From Baffinella frigidus (taxonomy: Eukaryota; Cryptophyceae; Cryptomonadales; Baffinellaceae), in contig MU646632.1 in the NCBI GenBank assembly GCA_026770585.1, positions 313,282 through 332,654 of the forward strand: a DNA stretch of 19,373 bases, read 5' to 3'. Of the stretch, positions 7,134-13,334 are shown piece after piece. Each line of letters opens with the position of its first letter. Positions within the stretch are counted from its first letter, which is position 1. The notes under the pieces were generated by a model that searched no databases, was not told where the DNA came from, and saw only the letters and a list, made by a program, of their open reading frames with translations. The position numbers and the translations under genes were made by a program.

Positions 7134-7486
7134 GTGCGCTAACCCCTGGACCCCTAACCCTGAACCCTATACCGTAAGCTCAGCCCCTAAACCCTCGAAA
7201 CCCAACCAGGTGCGCTCAGCCAGCGTACGCTTGGTGGGCTTTCGCATTACACAATCGGGGGGTGGCTGCTCCTCGCCTGCGTATCCTTCGTTCTCGCAGG
7301 CTTCCGGGGTGACTGCCCCGGCGTGCGCCCACCCCCCAGCGCTCAGTCTCAGCTCGTTCCCTTGTTGCGCCAGCTTGCTCGCGGGTTTTGTGATTGAAGA
7401 GAGGCAGGGTGCGTATCCGGTTCGGTCTCTCTGCTCCGCAACGCCCACCAAGCGCCCGTTGACTGAGCTCTCCCCTTGCCCCGCAG
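7134..7486 (+). other. Intron of the selenoprotein K-like gene
   Basis: GT..AG intron of 353 bp with acceptor CTTGCCCCGCAG. Its first 70 bases contain C-strand telomere-like units (CCCCTAACCCTGAACCC, CCCCTAAACCC), in the same sense orientation as in the introns of the other two genes. Confidence 0.5.
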
Positions 7487-7594
7487 GGATCATCGCGGTG
7501 CTGGGCTTCATCGCGGCCGGGCGCGTCATCCTGCACCCGCCCTCGGGCCTCCCCTCGCTCCCAGGGCTCCCCGCATCCCTCAGCAGTCTGAGCA

Positions 7595-7625
<31 letters not shown>

Positions 7626-7698
7626 ACCAGGGCGACCAACAGGGGGCAGGCCAAACATCCGGGGAGTGGGCGATCTGCCCGCCCGGCCGCGCGGATGA
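7487..7698 (+). CDS. Small glycine-rich membrane protein, exon 2 (selenoprotein K-like)
   Basis: Continues from exon 1 as (G)IIAVLGFIAAGRVIL, a short hydrophobic segment able to span a membrane. It is followed by a Pro/Leu/Ser linker, ten glycines encoded by GGC repeats, and GRPTGGRPNIRGVGDL. An N-terminal membrane segment followed by a Gly-rich basic tail is the layout of selenoprotein K, an ER membrane protein linked to ER-associated degradation and palmitoylation. The frame ends at TGA (7696-7698). If read through it adds GAGPGNC and stops at TAA (7720-7722). SelK proteins carry Sec close to the C-terminus, so TGA recoding is possible, but I found no convincing SECIS. Family assignment is tentative: the membrane segment lacks the aromatic residues usual in SelK. 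Confidence 0.5.
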
Positions 7699-7722
7699 GG
7701 AGCCGGCCCGGGGAACTGCTAA

Positions 7723-8064
7723 AGGTTCTCTGGGCGTAAAGCTTTGGCTCGGCGCCTCCATGGCGGACCCGGCCCCGTGCGCGCAGTCGTGAGAGTGCGG
7801 GGCGGGGCGGGTGTTGGACGGTCGGCTGACTTGTTCGCGGCTGGCTTGTTCGCAGCTCTACAGCCGCCACGGCCTTCGGGGACGTGGCGGCAGCTGTAGG
7901 GCCTGTGTAGGTGGAGGGTCGCCGTGCGAGCAGGCTCACCGGCGGCATCGCGCGAGGCTCGTAACCTTCTCCTGGAAGATTCCTGGAAGAGGGAGCGCGG
8001 CTGGGCGATGCTGCTGTGCTGGGCAGGTTGCAGTTTCGGACCTGTGGAAAGGTCCGGTACCACT
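7723..8064. other. 3' flank of the selenoprotein K-like gene, with hairpin
   Basis: GC-rich, no ORF with recognisable homology. A hairpin at about 7858-7896 has arms CTACAGCCGCCACG and CGTGGCGGCAGCTGTAG. A smaller one at 8036-8056 is made of GGACCT/AGGTCC. A SECIS, if present, should lie here, but the required AUGA..AA..GA core was not recognised by eye. Confidence 0.4.
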
Positions 8065-8110
8065 CATATGATTTCAGCATGCTATCATGATTCCCTGCTG
8101 AAATCATATG
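8065..8110. repeat. Hairpin, 16-bp arms
   Basis: CATATGATTTCAGCATG on the left pairs almost perfectly with CTGCTGAAATCATATG on the right around a short AT-rich loop. It may be the relic of a small fold-back element. Confidence 0.6.
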
Positions 8111-8128
8111 GGTAGTACATATGAAAAC

Positions 8129-8270
8129 CCCCCAACCCTCACGGGAGGACCAAATCGTCGATTTCATATCCTTGGTTTCACCTGGGAAGACCCCCCTTTT
8201 TCGGGGGGTCTGCCAAGGTAAATTGAAGGTTTCATCATCGACGATTTGGTCCTCCCGTGAGGGTTGGGGG
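8129..8270. mobile_element. Fold-back element with 34-bp perfect arms
   Basis: The arms start CCCCCAACCCTCACGGGAGG and read through CCAAATCGTCGAT. The dinucleotide AC flanks both sides. An internal hairpin at 8189-8210 has the form GACCCCCC, a T-rich loop, and GGGGGGTC, itself enclosed by CCTTGG/CCAAGG. The very long identical arms suggest a young insertion. Confidence 0.8.
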
Positions 8271-8356
8271 ACCCTGAAGGTGCTGGAGGCGCGCGAGTGA
8301 CAGGCGGCGCAGAAATCCCTCGCGAGAGCGGATGCGTGGCCCTGAGAGCGCGCCTG

Positions 8357-8473
8357 CAGGGGTACCTCGCTCATAAGAAACGCCCACCCCCCTAGGACCA
8401 CCATAGGGCCCTAGGCATAGCCCTACTGTAGGGTCCTAGGGGGGGTTAGTTTCTTATGAGCGAGGTACCCCTG
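8357..8473. mobile_element. Family D element (GGGGTACCTCGCTCATAAG ends), copy 1
   Basis: Inverted ends CAGGGGTACCTCGCTCATAAG and CTTATGAGCGAGGTACCCCTG. The middle is CCTAGGACCACCATAGGGCC and CCTACTGTAGGGTCCTAGG. This is the first of about six more or less complete copies in 8.3-10.6 kb. Confidence 0.85.
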
Positions 8474-8614
8474 TACCACCTGGTTGGGCAGGCTGCTGTG
8501 TGTGATAGTGAGGGAGGTGAGAGAGGGGGAGGGGGTGGTGCGAGGGGGGGGGGGGTTAGAGAGCGAGTGTGTGTGTGCATAAAAAAATGAGGCATCCAGC
8601 GTTGCCCCGCACAT

Positions 8615-8716
8615 ATCCCTTAAGTGGCCATAGGGTAAATATTCACCCTAACTCGCCCTAGGCAGGTCCTAGGGCCCTACGGTAGGGCGTATGCCCCTAC
8701 TGGCCACTTAAGGGAT
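8615..8716. mobile_element. Family C element, complete
   Basis: ATCCCTTAAGTGGCCA on the left and TGGCCACTTAAGGGAT on the right, 102 bp. Order of the internal hairpins is reversed relative to the copy at 9724-9825, so the insertion is in the other direction. Confidence 0.85.
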
Positions 8717-8771
8717 AAAACATATGTGCGGACCGGTGCAAACGAGGCGCACTCGACAGGGCCCACTAACT

Positions 8772-8873
8772 GGGTACCTAGCTCATAAGAAAACGCCCCC
8801 CCCCTAGGGCCCTACAGTAGGGCCCTATGGGGGTCCCTAGGGGGAAGCGTTTTCTTATGAGCGAGGTACCCCT
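8772..8873. mobile_element. Family D element, copy 2
   Basis: GGGTACCTAGCTCATAAGAA and TTCTTATGAGCGAGGTACCC ends, with the CCTACAGTAGGGCCCTATGG centre. A solitary GGGTACCTCGCT end follows at 8881. Confidence 0.8.
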
Positions 8874-9058
8874 GTACATGGGTACCTCGCTGTGGGTATC
8901 TAGGCTCTAAGGGCATGTAAGGACGCAAGGTTATGAGGACGTCGGCGGAGATTCACTTAAGCCTCCTTAAGTACATTCACTTACATGTAGGCCGTCTAAG
9001 TAGAGAGAGTTGACTGGTAACTACCGGCCTTTTAAGGCCAGGTCACGCTCTCGAGTAA

Positions 9059-9222
9059 ATCGCTCATAAGAAACCGCGCACCCCTACGACCCTACAGTAG
9101 GCCTACTTCTAGGGTCCTATGGTGGACCTAGGGGGGGGACCCTACAGTAGGCCTATTCCTAGCTAGGGTCCTATGGTGGACCTAGGGGGGGGGGCAGTTT
9201 CCTATGAGCGAGGTAGCCCTGT
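9059..9222. mobile_element. Family D element, copy 3, with duplicated core
   Basis: Both ends are present. The centre is a tandem duplication of about 50 bp (CCCTACAGTAGGCCTA, TAGGGTCCTATGGTGGACC, then a G-run, twice), which makes this copy longer than its relatives. Confidence 0.75.
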
Positions 9223-9262
9223 AACGCTGGCGAAAAAGACGGCCAGCAGGGAGACGCAGTAC

Positions 9263-9306
9263 AGGGGTACCTCGCTCATAAGGAACCGCCCCCCCATAGG
9301 ACCCTG
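9263..9306. mobile_element. Family D element, copy 4, split by family E
   Basis: Left half only (CAGGGGTACCTCGCTCATAAG then a C-run and ATAGGACCCTG). The remainder (ACAGTAGGCCTATGCCT) reappears at 9491-9509, after the family E element, so E was inserted into this D copy. Confidence 0.65.
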
Positions 9307-9490
9307 CAGGGGTATCTGGGCTAACAAACCAGAACTTAAGAACACAGACCGGATTTGGTCCCCCCGTTTTCTTAATTCAGTACCAGAGGGTTGACTAAAT
9401 CTTGCGTCTAGTCAACCCTCTGGTACAATTAAGAAAACAGGCACCGACCGATGTCGGAGCACCCGTGTTCTTATAACCCAGATACCCCTG
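9307..9490. mobile_element. Family E fold-back element nested in family D
   Basis: Ends CAGGGGTATCTGGG and CCCAGATACCCCTG. Inside are AAGAACAC/GTGTTCTT and the longer pair TTAATTCAGTACCAGAGGG and CCCTCTGGTACAATTAA. Seen once. Its termini resemble those of family D (CAGGGGTA), hinting at a shared transposase. Confidence 0.75.
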
Positions 9491-9509
9491 TACAGTAGGC
9501 CTATGCCTA

Positions 9510-9626
9510 CAGGGGTACCTCGCTCATAAGAAACCGCCCCCACCTAGGATCCTACAGTAGGACTCTGCCTAGGGCCCTACGGTGCTCCTGGGGGGGGGGC
9601 GATTTCTTATGAGCGAAGTTCCCCTG
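9510..9626. mobile_element. Family D element, copy 5
   Basis: Complete, with CAGGGGTACCTCGCTCATAAG on the left and TTATGAGCGAAGTTCCCCTG on the right, and the CCTAGGATCCTACAGTAGG core. Confidence 0.8.
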
Positions 9627-9629
9627 TAG

Positions 9630-9684
9630 AGCCCTATGGTGGTCCTAGAGAGGGGGGCTCGTTCTTATCAGCGAGGAACCCCTG
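9630..9684. mobile_element. Family D element, right-half fragment
   Basis: Only the right half remains: CCCTATGGTGGTCCTAG then CTTATCAGCGAGGAACCCCTG. It follows directly after copy 5. Confidence 0.6.
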
Positions 9685-9723
9685 TCCATGTATCAACCAA
9701 GGTCCTCTCTTGCTTCAGATGGT

Positions 9724-9825
9724 ATCCCGTAAGTGGCCAGTAGGCTCATACGCCCTACCGTAGGGCCCTAGGACCAGCCTAGGACCTCAGGCCCCCAAAT
9801 TTGGAGGCCTGGTCACTTAAGGGAT
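9724..9825. mobile_element. Family C element, complete
   Basis: 102 bp from ATCCCGTAAGTGGCC to GGTCACTTAAGGGAT with hairpins CCTACCGTAGGG and AGGCCCCCAAATTTGGAGGCCT. Nearly identical to 10603-10704. Confidence 0.85.
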
Positions 9826-10165
9826 AGCTCTGCCGTTCTGAAACCGGGCGCGCCGTCAAATACACTCAAAACCAAAAAATCTATGACAAAAGCACAACCC
9901 TAGAACACATTTTATGGCGAGCCAAGTTTTACTGAGGCAGAGCTAGATGGCGTGGATGCATTCCTAAAGAATAATCGGGATTCACCCGGATTAAAGAATA
10001 ACCGGGATTCACCCGGATTTCCGGGTGAAATCCGCTTCGACGCCCACTGCGTGGTTAGTATTAACAAAGGTCCCCTCTTGGCTTCAGATGGACGGGCCCG
10101 CCTCGGGCGGCGAGAGAAGTCATGCACGTAGACTTTAGGCGTGTGGCGATTCGGCGCAGTTCACA
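9826..10165. other. 3' flank of the PAPS reductase gene
   Basis: No gene. It contains a fragment of the last coding exon (9943-9966), two close copies of AATAACCGGGATTCACCCGGA at about 9968-10020 with an inverted CCGGGTGAAATCC, and AAGGTCCCCTCTTGGCTTCAGATGG, which is also found at about 9702. Confidence 0.5.
9943..9966 (-). pseudogene. Fragment of the last PAPS reductase exon (3' end with stop)
   Basis: Minus-strand reading ECIHAI-stop, compared with ECGIHTI-stop in the intact exon. The sequence after the stop (AGCTCTG) recurs beside a longer relic at about 15793-15811. It lies downstream of the intact exon and keeps its 3' end. Confidence 0.6.
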
Positions 10166-10248
10166 CTAGATGGTGTGGATGCCGCACTCGGTCTTGTCCG
10201 AGCCGTCCTTGTTCTGGATGTTCTGGAACCGCCCCGCCCTCTCCATCC
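10166..10248 (-). CDS. cysH: PAPS reductase, last exon
   Basis: Encodes (G)MERAGRFQNIQNKDG, then SDKTECGIHTI and a TAG stop. This is the C-terminal segment of 3'-phosphoadenylyl-sulfate reductase (MET16/CysH). The cysteine of KTECGIH is the catalytic nucleophile that forms the S-sulfo intermediate before thioredoxin or glutaredoxin releases sulfite. The ERAGRFQ stretch corresponds to ERAGRW in fungal enzymes. Acceptor GAGCAG|GG supplies two bases that complete the glycine codon opened at 11353. The stop fixes the gene's 3' end, convergent with the selenoprotein K-like gene about 2.4 kb away. Confidence 0.9.
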
Positions 10249-10269
10249 CTGCTCAAGGTTGAGGGTTTA

Positions 10270-10480
10270 CCACTCGAGGCTGGAAGTGGGACCATTTTAA
10301 ATGTGGGGTTGTTACATTTAGTACCAGTCACGGGCAGGCTTGGTCACGTATCTCGGGTTATAACCCGAGATACGTGACCAAACGACCCTATTTGTGTGAA
10401 AATTACTACACAGCGGTCCACTGGTAAAGGACTTGTAAGGTTAAAACTTTTAAAATAGTTACACTTCTAGCCTCGAGTGG
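10270..10480. mobile_element. Family F fold-back element, copy 1
   Basis: Ends CCACTCGAGGC and GCCTCGAGTGG, with inner ATTTTAAATGTGGGG and TTACTACACA segments. The centre is a perfect 42-bp palindrome at 10340-10381 (half-site TTGGTCACGTATCTCGGGTTA). It lies in the last intron of the PAPS reductase gene, about 20 bp from the acceptor. Confidence 0.85.
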
Positions 10481-10482
10481 TA

Positions 10483-10602
10483 CAGGGGTACCTCGCCCAT
10501 AAGAAACCGCCCCCCCCCCCTAGGGCCACCATAGGGCCCTTGGCATGGGGCCTGCTGTAGGGTCCTAGGGGGAGGGCGGTTTCCTATGAGCGAGGTACCC
10601 CT
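10483..10602. mobile_element. Family D element
   Basis: CAGGGGTACCTCGCCCATAAG on the left and CCTATGAGCGAGGTACCCCT on the right. It touches family F on one side and family C on the other with no spacer, so three elements are stacked. Confidence 0.85.
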
Positions 10603-10704
10603 ATCCCTTAAGTGACCAGTAGGCTCATACGCCCTACAGCAGGGCCCTAGGACCTGCCTAGGGCCTCAGGCCCCCAAATTTGGAGGCCTGGTCACTTAAG
10701 GGAT
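10603..10704. mobile_element. Family C element, complete
   Basis: ATCCCTTAAGTGACCAG to CTGGTCACTTAAGGGAT, 102 bp. Differs from 9724-9825 at only a few positions. Confidence 0.85.
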
Positions 10705-10750
10705 AGGGTTTGGGGTGAGGCGACATTCCCAGCCGCGCGCGATTCCCTTC

Positions 10751-10960
10751 ACGACCCGAGGCTAGACACGGGACTATTTTAAATGTGGGGTTGTTAAATT
10801 TAGTACCAGTCACGGGCAGGCGTGGTCACGTAAAGGGAGGAATTCCGCCCGATACGTGACCAAACGCCCCCATTTGTGTAAAAATTACTACACAACTTTT
10901 TTTTTTCAGTTGTAAACGAATGCCTGTTTTTAAATAGTGGCATTTCTAGCCTCGAGTGGC
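10751..10960. mobile_element. Family F fold-back element, copy 2
   Basis: Shares ATTTTAAATGTGGGGTTGTT, TTTAGTACCAGTCACGGGCAG, TACGTGACCAAACG and the TTACTACACA block with copy 1. The central palindrome is reduced, and a T-run follows the TTACTACACA block at about 10895. Confidence 0.8.
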
Positions 10961-11001
10961 AGGAGGGGATGGCACGGGTCTGGCAAAACGGCGAATCCTC
11001 T

Positions 11002-11104
11002 CTCCCTTAAGTGGCCATACCGTCAAATGTGACGGCCAACAGGTCCTAGGCAGGTCCTAGGGCCCTACGGTAGGGCGCATGAACCTACTGGCCACTTAAG
11101 GGAT
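11002..11104. mobile_element. Family C element, complete, reverse orientation
   Basis: TCTCCCTTAAGTGGCC to GGCCACTTAAGGGAT. The CCGTCAAATGTGACGG hairpin comes first and CCTACGGTAGGG second, the reverse of the neighbouring copies. Confidence 0.8.
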
Positions 11105-11149
11105 AACGAATTCATAAATCCGAAATCAGATAGGCCCGCCTCGGGACAG

Positions 11150-11174
11150 GTTCTGGATCCACGCCGCTCCATCC
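11150..11174 (-). pseudogene. Partial copy of the last PAPS reductase exon (acceptor plus 5' part)
   Basis: GAGCAG|GGATGGAGCGGCGTGG matches the start of the intact exon (GAGCAG|GGATGGAGAGGGCG) and then decays. It lies upstream of the intact exon in gene sense. Confidence 0.65.
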
Positions 11175-11182
11175 CTGCTCAG

Positions 11183-11349
11183 GACTTGGGGTTTAGGGTG
11201 TAGGGTTCGGGGTTTGGGGTTTGGGGTGTTTGGTGTTTGGTGTTTGGAGTTTAGGGTTTGGGGTTTGGGGTTTGGGATTTAGGGTTTAGGGTTTAGGGTT
11301 TGGGGTTTGGGGTTTGGGATTTGGGATTTAGGGTGTAGGGTTTAGGGCG
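11183..11349. repeat. Interstitial telomere-type repeat (TTTAGGG and variants)
   Basis: Runs of TTTAGGG, TTTGGGG and TTTGGGA on the plus strand. In gene sense this is CCCTAAA-type sequence that starts a few bases after the donor at 11352 and ends just before the acceptor of the partial exon at 11174. The whole 170-bp stretch is therefore intron-shaped. Confidence 0.85.
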
Positions 11350-11352
11350 TAC

Positions 11353-11447
11353 CGTGCAGGAACCACTTGTCCTTGTCGACGCGGAGCGTCGAGTGCATGT
11401 CCCCCAGCGAGGGGTACCCCTCGTCGTGCAGGGAGTGGTAGGGCACC
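11353..11447 (-). CDS. cysH: PAPS reductase, penultimate exon
   Basis: Encodes (G)VPYHSLHDEGYPSLGDM, then HSTLRVDKDKWFLH and the first base of a glycine codon. This is the VPYNxLxxxGYxSIGDxHST block of PAPS reductases, part of the PAPS-binding fold. The acceptor follows a C-run (CCCCCAG|G), and its single leading base completes the glycine codon opened by GG at 13247. The donor is G|GTACGCCCTAAACCC. It is the only copy of five with the full exon and both splice sites. Confidence 0.9.
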
Positions 11448-11465
11448 CTGGGGGAGGGACGCGCC

Positions 11466-11524
11466 GTTAGGGACGGCAAATATGACCCCCTGGCCACTTA
11501 GGGCCCCCTGGCCACTTAGGGGAT
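11466..11524. mobile_element. Family C fragment
   Basis: AAATATGACCCCCTGGCCAC, a repeated CCTGGCCACTTAGG, and GGGGAT resemble the right end of the copy at 11812-11922. It lies between two copies of the penultimate exon. Confidence 0.5.
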
Positions 11525-11534
11525 AGCTCCGCAG

Positions 11535-11569
11535 CACTGTCCTCGGCGTGCAGGGAGTGGTAGGGCACC
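11535..11569 (-). pseudogene. Partial copy of PAPS reductase penultimate exon (acceptor side)
   Basis: Reads VPYHSLHAED after a C-run acceptor, then diverges. One of four copies upstream of the intact exon, all keeping the acceptor and lacking the donor. Confidence 0.8.
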
Positions 11570-11580
11570 CTGGGGGGGGG

Positions 11581-11710
11581 GATTCGTGAGATGCGGAATT
11601 AACACCAGCAATTCGTACTGTTCGCAATTCGTAGTATCAGCAATTAGGATTCCTTATAGCAACAATTAGGATTCCTAATTAACGGTTAGGAGTCCTACGT
11701 AGCGAATGGG
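11581..11710. repeat. AT-rich module with TTAGGATTCCTAATTA motif
   Basis: Contains several GCAATTAGGATTCC units and AATTCGTACTGTT. A second version lies at 11977-12118. The same TTAGGATTCCT units recur near exon copies at 14270-14410, 14750-14900 and 15840-15915. Confidence 0.7.
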
Positions 11711-11711
11711 G

Positions 11712-11741
11712 CCCCCCTTCGTCGTGCAGGGGTAGGGCACC
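11712..11741 (-). pseudogene. Partial copy of PAPS reductase penultimate exon (acceptor side)
   Basis: GGTGCCCTACCCCTGCACGA: the VPYHSLHDE region with a deletion of about six bases. Acceptor C-run kept. Confidence 0.7.
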
Positions 11742-11811
11742 CTGGGGGGGGGGACGCGCCGTTAGGGACGGACGTTTTGTTACTACCGACACGGCAGCCC
11801 TATCCCGTGAG

Positions 11812-11922
11812 TGGCCAGAAGCCAATACGCTGCTACCGTAGGGCATACGCAGGAGCCTAGGACCTGTGGAGGGTCAAATATGACCCCCTGGCTACTTAAG
11901 ACCCCCTGGCCACTTAAGGGAT
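11812..11922. mobile_element. Family C element with duplicated end
   Basis: ATCCCGTGAGTGGCC on the left; CCCCTGGC(T/C)ACTTAAG occurs twice on the right before GGGAT. The CTACCGTAGGGCATACG core is present. Confidence 0.7.
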
Positions 11923-11934
11923 AGCTCCGCAGCA

Positions 11935-11967
11935 CCGTCATCGTCGTGCAGGGAGTGGTAGGGCACC
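11935..11967 (-). pseudogene. Partial copy of PAPS reductase penultimate exon (acceptor side)
   Basis: Reads VPYHSLHDDDG, acceptor CGCAG kept, then unrelated sequence. Confidence 0.8.
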
Positions 11968-11976
11968 CTGCGTGGG

Positions 11977-12118
11977 AATTCGTGATATTAGGAATTAAGA
12001 TTTGCAGTTCGTACTGTTAGCAATTCGTAATATTCGCAATTAGGATTCTTCATTGACAATTAGGATTCATAATTGACGAATATAATTTCCCAATTAACGA
12101 TCAGGACTCCTACTTGGT
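11977..12118. repeat. AT-rich module with TTAGGATTC motif, second version
   Basis: Aligns with 11581-11710 over GTTCGTACTGTT, GCAATTCGTA, GCAATTAGGATTC and GGACTCCTAC, then runs directly into an exon copy as the first module does. The pair module plus exon fragment was duplicated as a unit. Confidence 0.7.
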
Positions 12119-12159
12119 GAATGGGGTAACCCTCGTCGTGCAGGGCGTGGCAGGGCACC
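12113..12159 (-). pseudogene. Partial copy of PAPS reductase penultimate exon (acceptor side)
   Basis: Reads VPCHALHDEGYPIHQ, the longest and most diverged of the four upstream copies, with acceptor CCCGCAG. Confidence 0.75.
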
Positions 12160-12361
12160 CTGCGGGGTAAGACCCGTTCAGTTGAGGGGATAGCACCACG
12201 TATGCACAGGGCAAAGCATCGGTCAGTGAGGGGACACCACCGCCCGTTTATTGGGGGATAGCGCCGTTTTTTTAGGGGACGGCACAGCTTATGCAAAGCA
12301 CGAGCGCGGAGAGCTCAGGTTCAGGGACGGAGACGACGTCGGGGCCGACACCCAAAGATCT
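12160..12361. other. Intronic stretch with decayed family C ends
   Basis: Three spaced GGGGATAGC or GGGGACGGC motifs (about 12177, 12255 and 12276) resemble decayed family C termini. No gene is apparent. Confidence 0.35.
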
Positions 12362-12475
12362 TATGCCAAAACACGTTTGATTTAAAAGTTTTGGGCAAGG
12401 AAATTTACTACACATAATGTTTTTTACTATTATTATTAAAGCATTCGTGTAGTAAGGGGTGTAAGATTGCAATTC
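12362..12475. mobile_element. AT-rich fold-back element with TTACTACACA core
   Basis: GGAAATTTACTACACA and TCGTGTAGTAAGG form inverted arms around an AT-rich centre, as in 1565-1697. Outer arms are less well kept. Confidence 0.55.
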
Positions 12476-12502
12476 ACCAGCGTGGCCGGAAGGCTGCCCT
12501 CA

Positions 12503-12673
12503 CGAGAATGCGAGAGGGGTCGATTTAAAACAGAGATGCAGCCTTTGTGTAGCAACTTTCATTGCCTTTGGGGCCATTCCACCCCAAATTAGGCCAGACG
12601 CGAGGTTGGAACACCCTACCCTGGTACAAATGTTTACATCCCCACATGTAAATAGGCCCCTCTTGCATTCTCG
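12503..12673. mobile_element. Family H element, copy 2
   Basis: Inverted ends CGAGAATGCGAGAGGGG and CCCCTCTTGCATTCTCG, 171 bp. The interior matches 5815-5960 closely (GATGCAGCCTTTGTGTAGCA, CATTCCACCCCAAATTAGG). Open frames across it occur in both copies on both strands but do not resemble a known protein. Confidence 0.8.
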
Positions 12674-12701
12674 AGTCCCCTCCACTCTTGCATTCTCGAA
12701 C

Positions 12702-12772
12702 CCGTTCGAAAAGAGTGCTCGCCAAAAGGTTGGCGTTCGAAAAGAGTGCTCGCCAAAAGGTTGGCGAGCACT
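12702..12772. repeat. Tandem 32-bp repeat ending in a perfect hairpin
   Basis: GTTCGAAAAGAGTGCTCGCC plus AAAAGGTTGGC occurs twice. The second unit extends into a 12-bp perfect stem, AGTGCTCGCCAA/TTGGCGAGCACT, around AAGG (12745-12772). Confidence 0.8.
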
Positions 12773-12838
12773 GGACCTTTGGGACTCCTCTGGTCTATGC
12801 GAGTTTTCAAATTGCCAAAGTATTCTATGGGAGGTTAC

Positions 12839-12898
12839 CCGCGTGCCCGGATGCAGTCCCAGCAGTCCTGGAAGGACCATTCCGTAGCCGGGTTCATT
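12839..12898 (-). pseudogene. Partial copy of PAPS reductase WSFQDCW exon (donor side)
   Basis: Reads MNPATEWSFQDCWDCIRAR then GG|GTAACC. The 3' part and donor are kept and the acceptor side is missing. It lies downstream of the intact exon. Confidence 0.8.
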
Positions 12899-13012
12899 CC
12901 GGGGATCCCCGATCCAATTTTGGTGTATCTTAAGACGATACATGAAGGCTAGATACGCGACTGTCTAATTTCTACCCGTAAGATGCACCAAAATCGGGTC
13001 GGAGATCCCCGG
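12899..13012. mobile_element. Fold-back element between two exon copies
   Basis: Arms CCAATTTTGGTGTATCTTA and TAAGATGCACCAAAATCGG lie inside GGGGATCCCCGA/TCGGAGATCCCC. It sits exactly between two partial copies of the same exon. Confidence 0.65.
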
Positions 13013-13030
13013 AATTGATGGGGGGGGTAC

Positions 13031-13090
13031 CCGCGCGCCCGGATGTAGCCCCATCAGTCCTGGAAGGGCCAGTACGCGACCGGGTTCGAT
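13031..13090 (-). pseudogene. Partial copy of PAPS reductase WSFQDCW exon with in-frame stop
   Basis: Reads NPVAYWPFQD, stop, then WGYIRARG and GT. The stop shows that this copy cannot replace the intact exon. Donor kept, acceptor side missing. Confidence 0.8.
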
Positions 13091-13093
13091 GGG

Positions 13094-13131
13094 GTTTGAT
13101 GGTCAAATCCACGTGAATTTGACCATCAAAC
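13094..13131. repeat. Hairpin with 15-bp perfect arms
   Basis: GTTTGATGGTCAAAT and ATTTGACCATCAAAC around an 8-base loop, immediately upstream of the stop-containing exon copy. Confidence 0.8.
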
Positions 13132-13246
13132 GATAAATTTGAGCGTGCCTCTTGGGAGTTGAGGTCCTTGAGGTTCTTCGAACTCCCAACATAGGCGGAC
13201 ACCGGAACTTTGAGGATTCACGGTAGTCTCAGGGGGGGTGGTGTAC

Positions 13247-13323
13247 CCGCGTGCCCGGATGTAGTCCCAGCAGTCCTGGAAGGACCAGTACGCGATCGGG
13301 TTCATCTTGTCGTCCTCCCACAC
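13247..13323 (-). CDS. cysH: PAPS reductase, WSFQDCW exon
   Basis: Encodes VWEDDKMNPIAYWSFQDCW, then DYIRAR and two bases of a glycine codon. It corresponds to the NPLxxWTxxxVxxYI segment of CysH/MET16, which follows the GRRxxQ motif. Acceptor GACACTAG|GTG; donor GG|GTACAC. The phase agrees with the exons on both sides. Four copies exist in 12.8-13.5 kb, and this is the only one with both boundaries and an uninterrupted frame. Confidence 0.9.
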
Positions 13324-13334
13324 CTAGTGTCGTC

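Noticed and set aside
8065-8110. Hairpin 8065-8110 as a SECIS element
   Set aside because: The stem is fully Watson-Crick paired where a SECIS needs the non-canonical GA/AG quartet, and it lacks the unpaired AA in the apical loop.
7167-8404. Minus-strand frames opposite the selenoprotein K-like gene, and the plus-strand frame 7476-7739
   Set aside because: Alanine- or arginine-rich products of the GGC repeat read in other frames. The phase-matched splice model on the plus strand explains the segment better.
8357-9690. Regularly spaced repeats resembling a CRISPR array
   Set aside because: The repeats are inverted pairs of different families with unequal spacing and no cas-like gene. The context is eukaryotic.
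5815-12673. Family H open frames conserved between two copies, as a small protein
   Set aside because: Similarity covers the whole element on both strands including the inverted ends, so nucleotide homology explains the shared frame. No recognisable domain.
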